From positions 1 to 64,000 of the forward strand of contig DASUBV010000290.1 in NCBI GenBank assembly GCA_035763085.1: a stretch of DNA of 64,000 nt, given 5' to 3'. The stretch is from DASUBV01 sp035763085 (GTDB lineage: Bacteria > Actinomycetota > Actinomycetes > Streptosporangiales > Streptosporangiaceae). The notes beneath the pieces were generated by a model. The model worked only from the letters and a program-made list of their open reading frames with translations. It was not told the DNA's origin and searched no databases. A program made the translations under genes and the position numbers. This document shows, piece by piece, positions 8,255 through 16,978 of this stretch (position 1 is its first letter; the number at the start of each line of letters is the position of its first letter).

Positions 8255-9085
8255 CTAGCGCACGATCGGGTAGGCGGTGGGCTGACGGCCGTCGATATCG
8301 GTGAAGCCGTACTCGCGGGCCAGGTCGCCGACGGCCAGCGCCTGTCCCGAGCGGCGGGTCACCGCCGGGTCGGCGGCCAGCGCGGCCACCGCCCGCCCGG
8401 CGTACTCCGGCGATTCGGTCTGCGCCCGCAGCTGCTCGTCCAGCCGGGCCATCCGCTCGACCCGGACCCATCCGAGCGACAGCGCGATGACCGCGATCTC
8501 GTGCTCTTCCAGCTCGGTGGCCAGCACCTCGGCGGCCCGGCAGGCCGCGTTCTTCGCGACATCGTAGAAGACGTTGCCCAGGTACTTGCGGCCCATGGTG
8601 AACGTGGTCATGATCACCAGGCCGTGCCGCCGCGGCAGCATCAGCGGGATCCCGTACCGGGCGGTGAGCAGATGGGCGCGCAGCCCGCCGGTGAACATCC
8701 CGTCCCACCGCTGCATGGACTGCTCCCAGAATGGCTGCCGGAACCAGCCCAGGTGCTCGGAATAGGGCTGGTATCCGCTCCAGGCGTTGCAGACGAGCAC
8801 GTCCAGCCGCGACTGCTCGGCCTGAACCCGCGCGAACAGGTCCCGCACGGCGTCCTCATCGGTGTGGTCGCAGCGCACCGGGATGCCGGTCCCGCCGCGG
8901 GCCGTGACCTCGTCGGCAGTGTCCTCCACGCCGGCCGGGTACTCCGGGTCGGCGGGCTCGCCGCGCACGCTGCGGCCGGTCACGTAGACCGTCGCCCTCG
9001 CCTCGCCCAGCACGCAGGCAATACCGCGCCCGGCGCCGCGGGTAGCGCCGGTGACGACGGCGACCTGGCCGGCAAGGTCGGGCAT
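8255..9085 (-). CDS. Short-chain dehydrogenase/reductase
   Basis: 276 residues of the classical SDR fold. The cofactor motif TGATRGAGRGI follows the first strand, and an Arg in TGRSVRG after strand two suggests NADPH preference. VCNAWSG is in place of the usual NNAG, and the catalytic Tyr and Lys are seen in FYDVAKNA. It ends with a C-terminal stretch found in SDRs annotated as dehydrogenase/reductase member 1-like. It probably forms a transcription unit with the downstream flavoprotein. Substrate unknown. Confidence 0.85.
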   Translation of the reverse strand: MPDLAGQVAVVTGATRGAGRGIACVLGEARATVYVTGRSVRGEPADPEYPAGVEDTADEVTARGGTGIPVRCDHTDEDAVRDLFARVQAEQSRLDVLVCNAWSGYQPYSEHLGWFRQPFWEQSMQRWDGMFTGGLRAHLLTARYGIPLMLPRRHGLVIMTTFTMGRKYLGNVFYDVAKNAACRAAEVLATELEEHEIAVIALSLGWVRVERMARLDEQLRAQTESPEYAGRAVAALAADPAVTRRSGQALAVGDLAREYGFTDIDGRQPTAYPIVR

Positions 9086-9240
9086 GCACCCACCCTACGA
9101 GCCGCCGCCGGCGTCCGGGCGCGACTGGCTGAGCAGCGCGATGCTGCCCGGAAGTCCCCGGCGGCGGTGGTCAGCATGCCGGGCGCGACGGGCAGTTCCT
9201 CGATCGCACGGCGTAGGGCGCCCAGTAAGTGGTGAATAAT

Positions 9241-9363
9241 CCGCTATGCCCAGACCTGCGCGCTGGTCAGCACGGTCGTATGCTGCTGGCGATGGTCGCC
9301 TTCTTCCTGCTGCTGCAGCGCCGGTTCGGGGCCGGCCTGACGGCGAGCAGGCCGCGCGGCTGA
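9241..9363 (+). pseudogene. Possible remnant of a sugar ABC transporter permease C-terminus
   Basis: The frame ending at TGA 9361-9363 reads AMVAFFLLLQRRFGAGLTAS and then a short basic tail. MalG-type permeases end in a very similar pattern: last membrane helix, FLLLQRyfv, GLTAGAvKG. A frame one base off, just upstream, reads YAQTCALVSTVV, which fits the preceding permease segment, so there may be a frameshift at about 9278-9282. No start, no upstream permease body and no partner genes remain. This suggests gene loss at this site. The rest of the 9086-9388 gap shows nothing. Confidence 0.4.
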
Positions 9364-9388
9364 CGGCCGTGGCGAGGACCAGCGGCTC

Positions 9389-9955
9389 ATGACCGCCGTC
9401 TTGCTGGTGGCCGTCTCGGTGGGCCTGGACAACTTCGCGGTGGCTGCCGCCTTCGGCATGACCGGGGCGGGCGGCCGGCGGCGGCTGGAGGTCGCGCTGA
9501 TCTTCGGCCTGTTCGCGGGGCTGATGCCGCTGCTGGGCCTGGCGCTGGGCGCCCGGCTCAGTGACGTGCTGGGCGACGCGGCTGATCCGGCGGCTGCCTG
9601 CGTACTCGGCCTGGCCGGCCTGGCCGGCCTGGTCAGCGCCATCCGGGAGCGCCGGTCCGGATCGGCCCCGGCCGCGGCTGAGCGCCCGGCCGTGCCCGGC
9701 GCGGGCAGCGCCCGGCTGTGGCTGACGGCCGCGGTACTGAGCCTGGACAGCCTGGTGGTCGGGCTGGCGCTCGGCGCCTACCGGGTGCCGCTGCTGATCT
9801 CGGTCGCCACCTTCGCGATCGTCGGAGTGGGCATGTCCCTGCTCGGGGTCGAGGTCGGCCGCCGGGTATCCGCGGCGCTGGGCGAGTACAGCGGGCTGGT
9901 CGGCAGCGTGGCGCTGATCGGCGTCGGCGTGGCCCTGGGCTTCGGCGTGCTGTGA
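9389..9955 (+). CDS. mntP: MntP-like manganese efflux protein
   Basis: 188 residues with six predicted membrane helices. MntP pumps carry conserved acidic residues within the membrane in two repeated halves; here they appear as VGLDNFAVAAAFG near 12-24 and LSLDSLVVGLALG near 118-130. The last helices (YSGLVGSVALIGVGVALGF) match the family ending. Length fits the family. No riboswitch-like leader is apparent upstream, only the permease remnant. Substrate specificity for Mn is by family, not shown here. Confidence 0.75.
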   Translation: MTAVLLVAVSVGLDNFAVAAAFGMTGAGGRRRLEVALIFGLFAGLMPLLGLALGARLSDVLGDAADPAAACVLGLAGLAGLVSAIRERRSGSAPAAAERPAVPGAGSARLWLTAAVLSLDSLVVGLALGAYRVPLLISVATFAIVGVGMSLLGVEVGRRVSAALGEYSGLVGSVALIGVGVALGFGVL

Positions 9956-10060
9956 CCGGGAAGGCCGGCCGGGAGCACGGGGCGAGCGGGCACTGATCAG
10001 GGCCCGGCGATGCTGCCTGCACTGGCTGACAGCAGTTGCGGCATGGCGGCCCGCAGCGCG

Positions 10061-11713
10061 CTAGTCGCCGCTGGCGGCAGTACGCCCGGGAGCCGGGGCG
10101 GAGGCGGCCGTGTCTTCCTGCTCGACCGGCCCGGCCTGAGCATCGGGAGCGGCGTGCAGGCCCTTGCGCAGCCCGGTCGCCGCGACGATGGCCGCCACCG
10201 CCATCACCCCGGCCATCGCGTACAGCACCGCGCGGGTGCCCTCGGCCAGGCCGAGCTGCGCGGTGTGGAAGATCTGCCGGGCGAGCGCAGGCGGCACTGA
10301 ACCGGGCGCGCCGCCGGCGCCGTGCGTGGCAGCTATCTGCGTCGCGGCGCTGTGCGCCGCCGCTGGCGACAGGCCGACCCGCTCCAGGCCGCTGACCACG
10401 TGGCTGCGCTCGACGGTGACCAGCAGCGTGCCGAGCGCGGCCAGGCCGAAGCTGGCCCCGAAGTTCCGCACGGTCTGGGTGATCCCGGTGGCCTCGCCGT
10501 AGGACAGCCGGCCGACCTGGTTGATGGCGTCGGTGTTCGCCGGGCCGACCATCAGGCCCATCCCGAGCCCGGCCAGCACGATGAAGTACCACTGCGTGCC
10601 CAGGCTCAGCCCGGTCACCCGGCTCGCCCACAGGGCCAGGCCGACAGCGGCCACCGCGCAGCCGAGCACGACCACGCCCTTGGCGCCGCGCTGGTCCAGG
10701 GCGCGGCCGCCGACCTGGATGCCGGGCGCGAACCCGGCGAAGAAGATCAGCAGGTACAGGCCCGCTTCCTGGACGCCCTCGCCGAGCCCGACCTGGGCAT
10801 AGATGCTGGCGAAGAAGAAGATCGGGATGAACACGATCATGGACGTGAACAGGACGATGTTCTCGACGGCGAACGCGCGGATGGTGAAGACCCGCACGTC
10901 GATCAGCGGCTGGCGGACCCGCAACTCGGCCCAGACGAAGGCGATGAGCAGCAGCACCCCGGCCGCCATGCTGATGATGACCGTCGCGTTCGCCCAGCCC
11001 CATACCTGGGTCTGCTGCAGTCCGAAGATGGCCAGCCCGACCCCGCCGGAGATCAGCACCAGGCCGGTCCAGTCCAGCCGTCCGGGCCGGTTCTGCGTCA
11101 CCGGCCGGGAGATGGCGATCAGCACCAGCGCGACGATCGCGACGGGGATGTTGACCCAGAAGATCGCCCGCCAGGTCCACTCGCTCAGGTAGCCGCCCAG
11201 CACCGGGCCGACGGAGGTCAGCCCGCCGGCCACGCCGAAGAAGATGGCCATGGCCCGGCCGCGCTCGCGGACCGGGAACGCCGACACCACGATGGCCAGC
11301 GCCGCCGGGTACATGATCGCGCCGCCGATGCCCTGGATGACCCGCCAGGTGATGATCCACGCCGCGGCGTAGCTGCCCTTGGGGGTCAGCCCGCAGGCCG
11401 TCGAGGCCAGCGCGAAGGTCGCGATGCCGATGATGACCATGCGGCGGTGCCCGACCATGTCGGCCAGCCGCCCGCCGAAAGTGAAGGCGGCGGCCAGGGC
11501 CAGCAGGTAGGCGTTGACCACCCACTGCACCCCGTTGGTCGTCAGGTGCAGCTCGGACTGGATCTTGGGGACGGCGATCGACACGATGGTCTGGTCGATG
11601 AACGTCATGGCGACCGCGAAGATCATCGCCGCCAGGATCAGGAACTTCCTGCTGCCCGCCGGAGCCGTGCTGCCCGCCGCCGTCGCTGCCACCTGCGATG
11701 CCCCCCGTCGCAT
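10061..11713 (-). CDS. DHA2 family MFS drug exporter (EmrB/QacA type)
   Basis: 550 residues with 14 hydrophobic helices. FIDQTIVSIAVPKI in helix 1, TNGVQWVVNAYLLALAA in helix 2 and GGRLADMVGHRRM (motif A) are DHA2 hallmarks. The long final loop (about 440-480) and the acidic C-terminal tail are usual. Expected role: proton-driven export of lipophilic cations or other toxic compounds. The ATG at 11713 has only a distant GAGG; a GTG at 11692 with GGGGGGC eight bases upstream may be the true start. No regulator is adjacent, and an SGNH lipoprotein gene diverges from it. Confidence 0.88.
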   Translation of the reverse strand: MRRGASQVAATAAGSTAPAGSRKFLILAAMIFAVAMTFIDQTIVSIAVPKIQSELHLTTNGVQWVVNAYLLALAAAFTFGGRLADMVGHRRMVIIGIATFALASTACGLTPKGSYAAAWIITWRVIQGIGGAIMYPAALAIVVSAFPVRERGRAMAIFFGVAGGLTSVGPVLGGYLSEWTWRAIFWVNIPVAIVALVLIAISRPVTQNRPGRLDWTGLVLISGGVGLAIFGLQQTQVWGWANATVIISMAAGVLLLIAFVWAELRVRQPLIDVRVFTIRAFAVENIVLFTSMIVFIPIFFFASIYAQVGLGEGVQEAGLYLLIFFAGFAPGIQVGGRALDQRGAKGVVVLGCAVAAVGLALWASRVTGLSLGTQWYFIVLAGLGMGLMVGPANTDAINQVGRLSYGEATGITQTVRNFGASFGLAALGTLLVTVERSHVVSGLERVGLSPAAAHSAATQIAATHGAGGAPGSVPPALARQIFHTAQLGLAEGTRAVLYAMAGVMAVAAIVAATGLRKGLHAAPDAQAGPVEQEDTAASAPAPGRTAASGD

Positions 11714-11864
11714 GCCTGGTGCTGGACCTCAGCCCGGCCAGGGCGCCGCGCCGCCGCCTGCCCGGTGTGCTGCCAGCGATTATCGCCGGCTACGGAGAGT
11801 GATCATTCAAGCGCCCTCCAGCGGCGAGCGGGTAAAGTTTCCGCCTGCCTGGTGGGGAGGAGCC

Positions 11865-12752
11865 ATGCGCCGCCTGCAGCCCGCGCGCGTCCTGGCGATG
11901 CTGGCTGCCGTCGTGCTGGCCGCCGGCTGCGCCGCCAGCGCCGTCCGGCCGGGCAGCGCCGTCGGCGGGGCCGCCCGCTATTACGTGGCGCTGGGTGACT
12001 CCCTGGCCCGCGGCGTGCAGGCTGACCCCGCCGGAGCGAGCGTGCCGACCCGCGACGGGTATCCCGACCAGCTCTACGCCCGGCTGCGCGGCGCTGACCC
12101 GCGTCTGCGGCTGGTCAAGCTGGGGTGCCCCGGCGAGACCACTGCCTCGATGATCGGCGGGCGGCACTGCCCGTACCGCGACGGATCTCAGCTGGCGCAG
12201 GCCGTCGCCTTCCTGCGCGGGCACCGCAGCGCCGTCCAGCTGATCACGCTGGACATCGGCGCCAACGACCCCGGCTCGTGCTTCACCAACCCGGTGCCCG
12301 GCCTGGTCCCGTCCTGCGCTGCGGGGCCCGCCCCGGCCACCGCTGCCAACCTGGCGGTCATCCTGGCCCGGCTGCATGCGGCAGCCGGGCCGCAGGTGCC
12401 GGTCATCGGGATGAGCTACTACCTGCCCGAGCTGGCCGCGTGGCGCGCCGGGCCAGCCGGGGCGGCGGCCGCCCGGCGCAGCGCGCGGCTCGCGCTCGCC
12501 TTCAATCAGGTGCTGGCCCGGGTCTACCGCGCACACGGGGCCGGCATGGCCGACGTCGCGGGAGCGTTCCGCAGCACCGACTTCGCCGGCCGGGCCCGGC
12601 TGCCCGGCCTGGGCGTGCTGCCCCGCAACGTGGCCGACGTATGCGCCTGGACCTGGGTCTGCACCGCGCCGCCGCGCGGCCCCAATAAGCACCCGAACAC
12701 CGCCGGCTACGCGGTCATCGCCCGGGCTTTCCTGGCCGCCTACCGGCGCTGA
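11865..12752 (+). CDS. Secreted SGNH/GDSL-type hydrolase lipoprotein
   Basis: 295 residues with a lipoprotein signal peptide: basic MRRLQPAR, a hydrophobic core, and lipobox LAAGC. The mature part has the block I serine S46 in VALGDSLARG, the block III LDIGANDPG and the block V NKHPNTAGY with the catalytic Asp/His pattern. It is therefore a serine esterase or lipase anchored outside the membrane. Disulfide-forming cysteines (GGRHCPY, GSCFT, PSCAAG, DVCAWTWVC) are typical of actinomycete extracellular SGNH enzymes. Start chosen at the ATG with GGGGAGG just upstream; the frame is open further left but without signal-peptide sense. Confidence 0.88.
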   Translation: MRRLQPARVLAMLAAVVLAAGCAASAVRPGSAVGGAARYYVALGDSLARGVQADPAGASVPTRDGYPDQLYARLRGADPRLRLVKLGCPGETTASMIGGRHCPYRDGSQLAQAVAFLRGHRSAVQLITLDIGANDPGSCFTNPVPGLVPSCAAGPAPATAANLAVILARLHAAAGPQVPVIGMSYYLPELAAWRAGPAGAAAARRSARLALAFNQVLARVYRAHGAGMADVAGAFRSTDFAGRARLPGLGVLPRNVADVCAWTWVCTAPPRGPNKHPNTAGYAVIARAFLAAYRR

Positions 12753-12769
12753 GCCCCGGCCGGCCCGGC

Positions 12770-14602
12770 CTACCCGGCCAGGTGCCGGGCCAGGAACGCC
12801 AGTGCCTTGGGCACGGCGTCTTCCCGGTTGTGCCGCCGGGCCAGGCCGTGTCCCTCGTCGGCGTACACCACCAGCTCGCACTCCTGGCCGCGGCCGGTCA
12901 GTGCCGAGTGGATCTGCTCGGCCTCGCTCAGCGGCACCCGCGGGTCGTTGGCGCCGTGGATGATGAACAGCGGCGCCTGCACCTGGTCAATCCTGGTCAG
13001 CGGTGAGGCGGACGCCAGGAACTCGCGGTCGCGGGCCAGGGTGCCGTACTCCCGCTCGCGGTAGGCCCGCCGGTAGGCCGAGGTGTTCTCCAGGAACGAG
13101 ACCAGGGACGAGATTCCCACGATGTCGACCCCCGCGGCCCACAGCTCCGGCTGGAAGGCCAGCCCGGCCAGCACCATGTAGCCCCCGTACGAGCCGCCCC
13201 ACAGCGCCGCCCGGGCCGGGTCGAGGCCCAGCCGGGGCAGGTAGGCGTGCAGCGCGGCGAGGTCGGCCACCGAGTCCAGCCGCCGCTCGACGTCGTCCAT
13301 CGAGTACCAGCGCTTGCCGTAGCCCACCGAGCCGCGGACATTCGGCACCAGCACGGTGTGCCCGGCCGCGGCCAGGGCCTGGACGTACGGGTTGAAGTTC
13401 TGCCGGGCCTGTGCCTCCGGCCCGCCGTGCACCACCAGCACCGCCGAGCCGGCCAGCGCCGGGTCGGCCGGCTGCGCGCCCCGGTACACCAGGCACGGCA
13501 CCTGCTCGCCGTCCGGGGCCGGCACCCGGTGCCGCTCGGGCACCGCGGCGGCCAGCCCGCCCAGGCTGTCGGCCGACCTGGTGACCCGCCGGACCGTGCC
13601 GCTGCTGGTGTCGGCGGTCAGCACGTCGCCGGGCAGCTGCGCGCCGGTGACCGAGAACGTCACCGTGGCCGAGTCCGGTGACCAGCGGGGCGGCGGCAGC
13701 GGCCCGTCGTAGATGGTGCACCCCGATGCGGGCAGCGCCACCGCCCGCAGCCAGGCGCCGGTCAGGCCGTCATGCAGGGCCAGGACCGAGGCGCCGTCGT
13801 CGTTGCGCTCGACCAGCAGCAGCGTCCCGTCGGGAGACAACGAGCCCGCCAGGTCGGCGCTGTCGTCGGTGACGATCCAGTCCCGCTGCCCGGTGGCCAG
13901 CGTGTAGCGCGCGATGGCGGTGAACTCGCGGCCGGAGTTGGACGTGAAGATCAGCGCCGAGCTGTCCGGATACCAGCACAGCTGGCCGTTCATCGCCGGC
14001 GCGTCCGGCTGCGTGACCTCGGTGACCTGCTCGGAGCCGGGCTCGCCGGCCAGGTCCACGACCAGGACGTGGGCGGAGGCGGCCGTCACCGGCGAGGACA
14101 CCGACAGGGCCAGCCGCCGGCCGTCAGGCGACAGGGCGGCCTCGGCGTAGGAGTGGTCGCCCAGGGCGATCGTGCGCTCCGAGCCAGTGGCCAGGTCGCG
14201 GACGACCGGGTCGAAGGCCACCCCGTTCCGCCGGTTGGTGAAGTAGCAGACGCGGCCGGGCGCGACGTCGGCCAGCAGGTGGATGTAGCGCGGGTCGCGC
14301 ACCAGCGGCTGCAGGTCACCCGGCCCGGCCGGCCGGGTGCCGGACAGCGGCAGGACCGAGAGCTGGTGCCGCTCGTTGCCGCCGTCATCGTGCGACACGA
14401 TCACGGCGCGCTCACCGGCCAGGTAGCGGCCGGTGCACGGGCCGGGCAGCGCCGTCAGGGTGGTCACCTCGCCCGCCGGCGAGATCTCGGTGAGCTGGGT
14501 CGAGCCGCTCTCGTCGCTGCCGGCCAGGATGCGGCCGTCTTTGTCGGTGTCGAATCCCCGGTACAGCGTGACGCCCAGCAGGCGCTGCAGATCCAGTCCC
14601 AT
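12770..14602 (-). CDS. S9 family prolyl oligopeptidase / acylaminoacyl peptidase
   Basis: 610 residues. The N-terminal two thirds form a seven-bladed beta-propeller (repeats such as SPDGRRLALSVSS, PDSSALIFTSN, SPDGTLLLVERND). The C-terminal alpha/beta-hydrolase domain has the nucleophile S471 in WGGSYGGYM, the acid in HGANDPRVP and the His in DEGHGLARR. No signal peptide is seen, so it acts in the cytosol on short peptides or acylated peptides. The -10 box TAATCT sits six bases before the ATG, and no ribosome site is present. It converges on the SGNH gene with 17 bases between stops. Confidence 0.9.
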   Translation of the reverse strand: MGLDLQRLLGVTLYRGFDTDKDGRILAGSDESGSTQLTEISPAGEVTTLTALPGPCTGRYLAGERAVIVSHDDGGNERHQLSVLPLSGTRPAGPGDLQPLVRDPRYIHLLADVAPGRVCYFTNRRNGVAFDPVVRDLATGSERTIALGDHSYAEAALSPDGRRLALSVSSPVTAASAHVLVVDLAGEPGSEQVTEVTQPDAPAMNGQLCWYPDSSALIFTSNSGREFTAIARYTLATGQRDWIVTDDSADLAGSLSPDGTLLLVERNDDGASVLALHDGLTGAWLRAVALPASGCTIYDGPLPPPRWSPDSATVTFSVTGAQLPGDVLTADTSSGTVRRVTRSADSLGGLAAAVPERHRVPAPDGEQVPCLVYRGAQPADPALAGSAVLVVHGGPEAQARQNFNPYVQALAAAGHTVLVPNVRGSVGYGKRWYSMDDVERRLDSVADLAALHAYLPRLGLDPARAALWGGSYGGYMVLAGLAFQPELWAAGVDIVGISSLVSFLENTSAYRRAYREREYGTLARDREFLASASPLTRIDQVQAPLFIIHGANDPRVPLSEAEQIHSALTGRGQECELVVYADEGHGLARRHNREDAVPKALAFLARHLAG

Positions 14603-14608
14603 ACCGGG

Positions 14609-14614
14609 AGATTA
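14609..14614 (-). promoter_or_regulatory. -10 box of the S9 peptidase gene, leaderless
   Basis: Reading the minus strand, TAATCT is followed by six bases (CCCGGT) and the ATG at 14602. There is no purine-rich site between, so translation probably starts at the 5-prime end. Confidence 0.5.
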
Positions 14615-14622
14615 CCTGCGTC

Positions 14623-14835
14623 TTAGCGAGGGCTGCGGTCGCGGCGGGTGCTGCCGGCGATCCACCGGATCGTGCCCGGCGCGAACGAGCCGAGCACGGC
14701 GCAGCCCAGCGTGATCAGCACGATCGACCCGACGTCGTCGGCGACCGTGGCGCCCAGCCACAGGCCCAGGCCCGCGCACGCCAGCATGATCGCGGCGATG
14801 ACCAGCACCAGGCGTCGAAGATCCACAGGTCCCAT
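14623..14835 (-). CDS. Small two-helix membrane protein
   Basis: 70 residues with two clear hydrophobic helices (LVLVIAAIMLACAGLGLWLG and VGSIVLITLGCAVLGSF) and a basic tail RDRSPR. No recognised family. It lies just upstream of the S9 peptidase on the same strand, but that gene appears to have its own promoter. The ATG has no convincing ribosome site. Confidence 0.5.
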   Translation of the reverse strand: MGPVDLRRLVLVIAAIMLACAGLGLWLGATVADDVGSIVLITLGCAVLGSFAPGTIRWIAGSTRRDRSPR

Positions 14836-14896
14836 CCTGGCATCCGCATTGGCAAGGCCGCCACCTGCGCCGGCATCAGGCTTTTAAGGTAGGGCC

Positions 14897-16099
14897 GTGA
14901 TATCCGCCGAAGAATCCCCCGCCCTGGCGGCCGCGCGCGAGCTGCTGACCCGCTTTCCTGTCATCGATGGTCACAACGACCTGCCCTGGGCCCTGCGCGA
15001 GGCCGGGTCGCTGGACCCGGCCAGGACCGACATCTCCCGGCCCGTCGACTTCACCCACACTGACCTGCCGCGGCTGGCCGCGGGCGGGGTGGGCGGCCAG
15101 TTCTGGTCGGTCTTCGTGCCCGCCGAGCTGCAGGGCGAGTCGGCCGTCGCCACCACGATCGAGCAGGTCGACCTGGTCCGCCAGCTCATCCGGCGCTACC
15201 CGGATGCGATGGAGCTCGCGCTGACCGCCGGCGACGTGGACTGGGCCACCGGCTCCGGGAAGCTGGCCTGCCTGATAGGGGCTGAGGGCGGGCACAGCAT
15301 TGCCTCGTCGCTGCCGGTGCTGCGGGCCCTGTACCAGCTCGGCGTCCGGTACATGACGCTCACTCACAACATCAACGTGCCGTGGGCCGACTCGGGTACC
15401 GACGAGCCGGCCCATGACGGGCTGACGGCATTCGGCCGCGAGGTCGTCCGCGAGATGCAGCGCCTGGGCATGCTCGTGGACCTGTCGCACGTGGCGGTGT
15501 CCACGATGACCGACGCCCTCGATACCGCCGAGGCGCCGGTCATCTTCTCCCACTCCAGTGCCCTGGCCATCTGCGACCACCCGCGCAATGTGCCCGACCA
15601 GGTGCTGTCCCGGCTGCCGGGCAACGGCGGAGTCTGCATGGTGACGTTCGTGCCGTCCTTCGTCTCCCAGGAGTGCCGCAACTGGGAGCTCGGCCTGAAG
15701 GAGGAGATGATCCGGCGCGGTCTGGACTTCCGTGACGTGTCCCAGCGCGGGCAGGTGAAGGACGAGTGGGCGGCCATCCACCCGCGGCCGGGCGCCACCC
15801 TGGCCGATGTAGCCGACCACGTCGAGCACGTCCGGGAGGTAGCCGGGGTGCAGCACGTCGGCCTGGGCGGCGACTACGACGGGGTCGACCGGCTGCCGGC
15901 CGGCCTGGAGGACGTCTCCGGCTACCCGGCGCTGTTCGCCGAGCTGGCCCGGCGCGGCTGGAGCGAGGCTGACCTGGGCCTGCTGGCCAGCGGCAACATC
16001 CTGCGGGTGCTGCGCGAGGCCGAGACGGCCGCGGCCGAGATCGCCGCCCGGCGCGGGCCCTCGGCGGCCCGGATCGAGGAGCTGGACGCGGTCAGCTGA
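14897..16099 (+). CDS. Membrane dipeptidase (peptidase family M19, renal-dipeptidase-like)
   Basis: 400 residues of the amidohydrolase-like M19 family. Zinc ligands are visible as DGHNDLPWAL (His-x-Asp) near 25, GAEGGHS (the bridging Glu), VDLSHVAVSTM and VIFSHSSA (two His); GLGGDYDGVD supplies the last Asp. The usual substrate is a dipeptide, sometimes with a D-residue at the C-terminal position. No signal peptide, so it is intracellular here. Start is the GTG at 14897, six bases after a -10-like TAAGGT at 14885, so the mRNA may be leaderless. The 3-prime end overlaps the convergent DUF427 gene by 8 bases. Confidence 0.92.
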   Translation: MISAEESPALAAARELLTRFPVIDGHNDLPWALREAGSLDPARTDISRPVDFTHTDLPRLAAGGVGGQFWSVFVPAELQGESAVATTIEQVDLVRQLIRRYPDAMELALTAGDVDWATGSGKLACLIGAEGGHSIASSLPVLRALYQLGVRYMTLTHNINVPWADSGTDEPAHDGLTAFGREVVREMQRLGMLVDLSHVAVSTMTDALDTAEAPVIFSHSSALAICDHPRNVPDQVLSRLPGNGGVCMVTFVPSFVSQECRNWELGLKEEMIRRGLDFRDVSQRGQVKDEWAAIHPRPGATLADVADHVEHVREVAGVQHVGLGGDYDGVDRLPAGLEDVSGYPALFAELARRGWSEADLGLLASGNILRVLREAETAAAEIAARRGPSAARIEELDAVS

Positions 16100-16841
16100 A
16101 CGGCGTCTGCGGCCGCGGCTGCAGCTCGCCGTCGAGGTAGATGTCGACCTTCTCGTTATAGAAGCAGGCCAGCCCGGCGACCTTCTGGCTCTCCGGCAGC
16201 GGGGCCCGGTACATCCACACGACGTCGGTGTGCAGGTCCTGCCCGGTGTCCACCGACCAGTAGCCGGCCGTGCCCTTGTACGGGCAGGACGTCTGGGTGT
16301 CGGAGGGGCGCAGCAGCTCCATCCGCACGTCGGCCAGCGGCAGGTAGTAGCGCTGCGGCAGGCCGGTCTCGAACAAGATCCGCGGCTGCCGTGACTCGGC
16401 CACCGTGACGCCGTCGATCTCGATCCGCACGTGCCGGGAGCTGGCCAGGATGTCCACCCGCTTGTGGGGATCGCGGGCGTGGACGTAGACCGGCTCGTCC
16501 TCCTCCAGCCACTCGCTCATCGCGCTCCAGGTGAACCGGACCGCGTCGCGCAGCTCCGGAGCCGGCGAGTCCGGGTACCGCCGGGCCGCGGACCCGGCCG
16601 TCGCCGTGGCGACCTTGACGTGCAGCAGCTCGGCTTCGCCCAGGCCGGGCACCACCTCGCGGCCCGCCGGGACCAGGTCGGCGCGGACGTCGGCGGCGGG
16701 GACGTAGTAGACCGGATAGTACGGAATCTCCCAGACCAGGAGCGCGCCCCTGGTGTCGGCGACGAGCTCGCCGGACAGGTAGATGCGCACGCGCTTGGGG
16801 CTGCTCTCCACCTGGACTGCGGTGGCGGCGCTGGCGGTCAT
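16092..16841 (-). CDS. Protein with two DUF427 domains
   Basis: 249 residues composed of a complete DUF427 domain in the C-terminal half (VDILASSRHVRIEIDGVTVAES, YYLPLADVRMELLRPS, SCPYKGTAGYWSV) and a second, more divergent copy in the N-terminal half (KRVRIYLSGELVADT, VYYVPAADVRADLVP). In the first copy the SxCPYKG motif is missing, suggesting that it has lost whatever function this loop provides. DUF427 proteins have a small beta-barrel with no proven biochemical role. The ATG at 16841 was chosen for AGGAGG seven bases upstream; the ATG ten codons further out lacks one. Confidence 0.85.
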   Translation of the reverse strand: MTASAATAVQVESSPKRVRIYLSGELVADTRGALLVWEIPYYPVYYVPAADVRADLVPAGREVVPGLGEAELLHVKVATATAGSAARRYPDSPAPELRDAVRFTWSAMSEWLEEDEPVYVHARDPHKRVDILASSRHVRIEIDGVTVAESRQPRILFETGLPQRYYLPLADVRMELLRPSDTQTSCPYKGTAGYWSVDTGQDLHTDVVWMYRAPLPESQKVAGLACFYNEKVDIYLDGELQPRPQTPFS

Positions 16842-16966
16842 GCAGGCCTCCTGCAGGCTGGGTCCGGACATCCCGATAACCCGAACATACCGCCGTGGCC
16901 AGGCCCGCTAGCGGACGGCTCGGGGCGGGCCGGCGCCGCCAGGCGCCCGGCACGACCGGTGTCCAG

Positions 16967-16972
16967 TAGCGT
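16967..16972 (+). promoter_or_regulatory. -10 box of the ppx gene, leaderless
   Basis: TAGCGT is followed by CAAGGT and the ATG at 16979. The six-base distance matches a transcript starting at the ATG. Confidence 0.5.
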
Positions 16973-16978
16973 CAAGGT

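Noticed and set aside
9246..9392. A 49-codon frame ending in ATGA at the mntP start
   Set aside because: Its translation has no membrane or family sense, while another frame of the same stretch resembles a permease C-terminus; overlap with mntP is likely chance.
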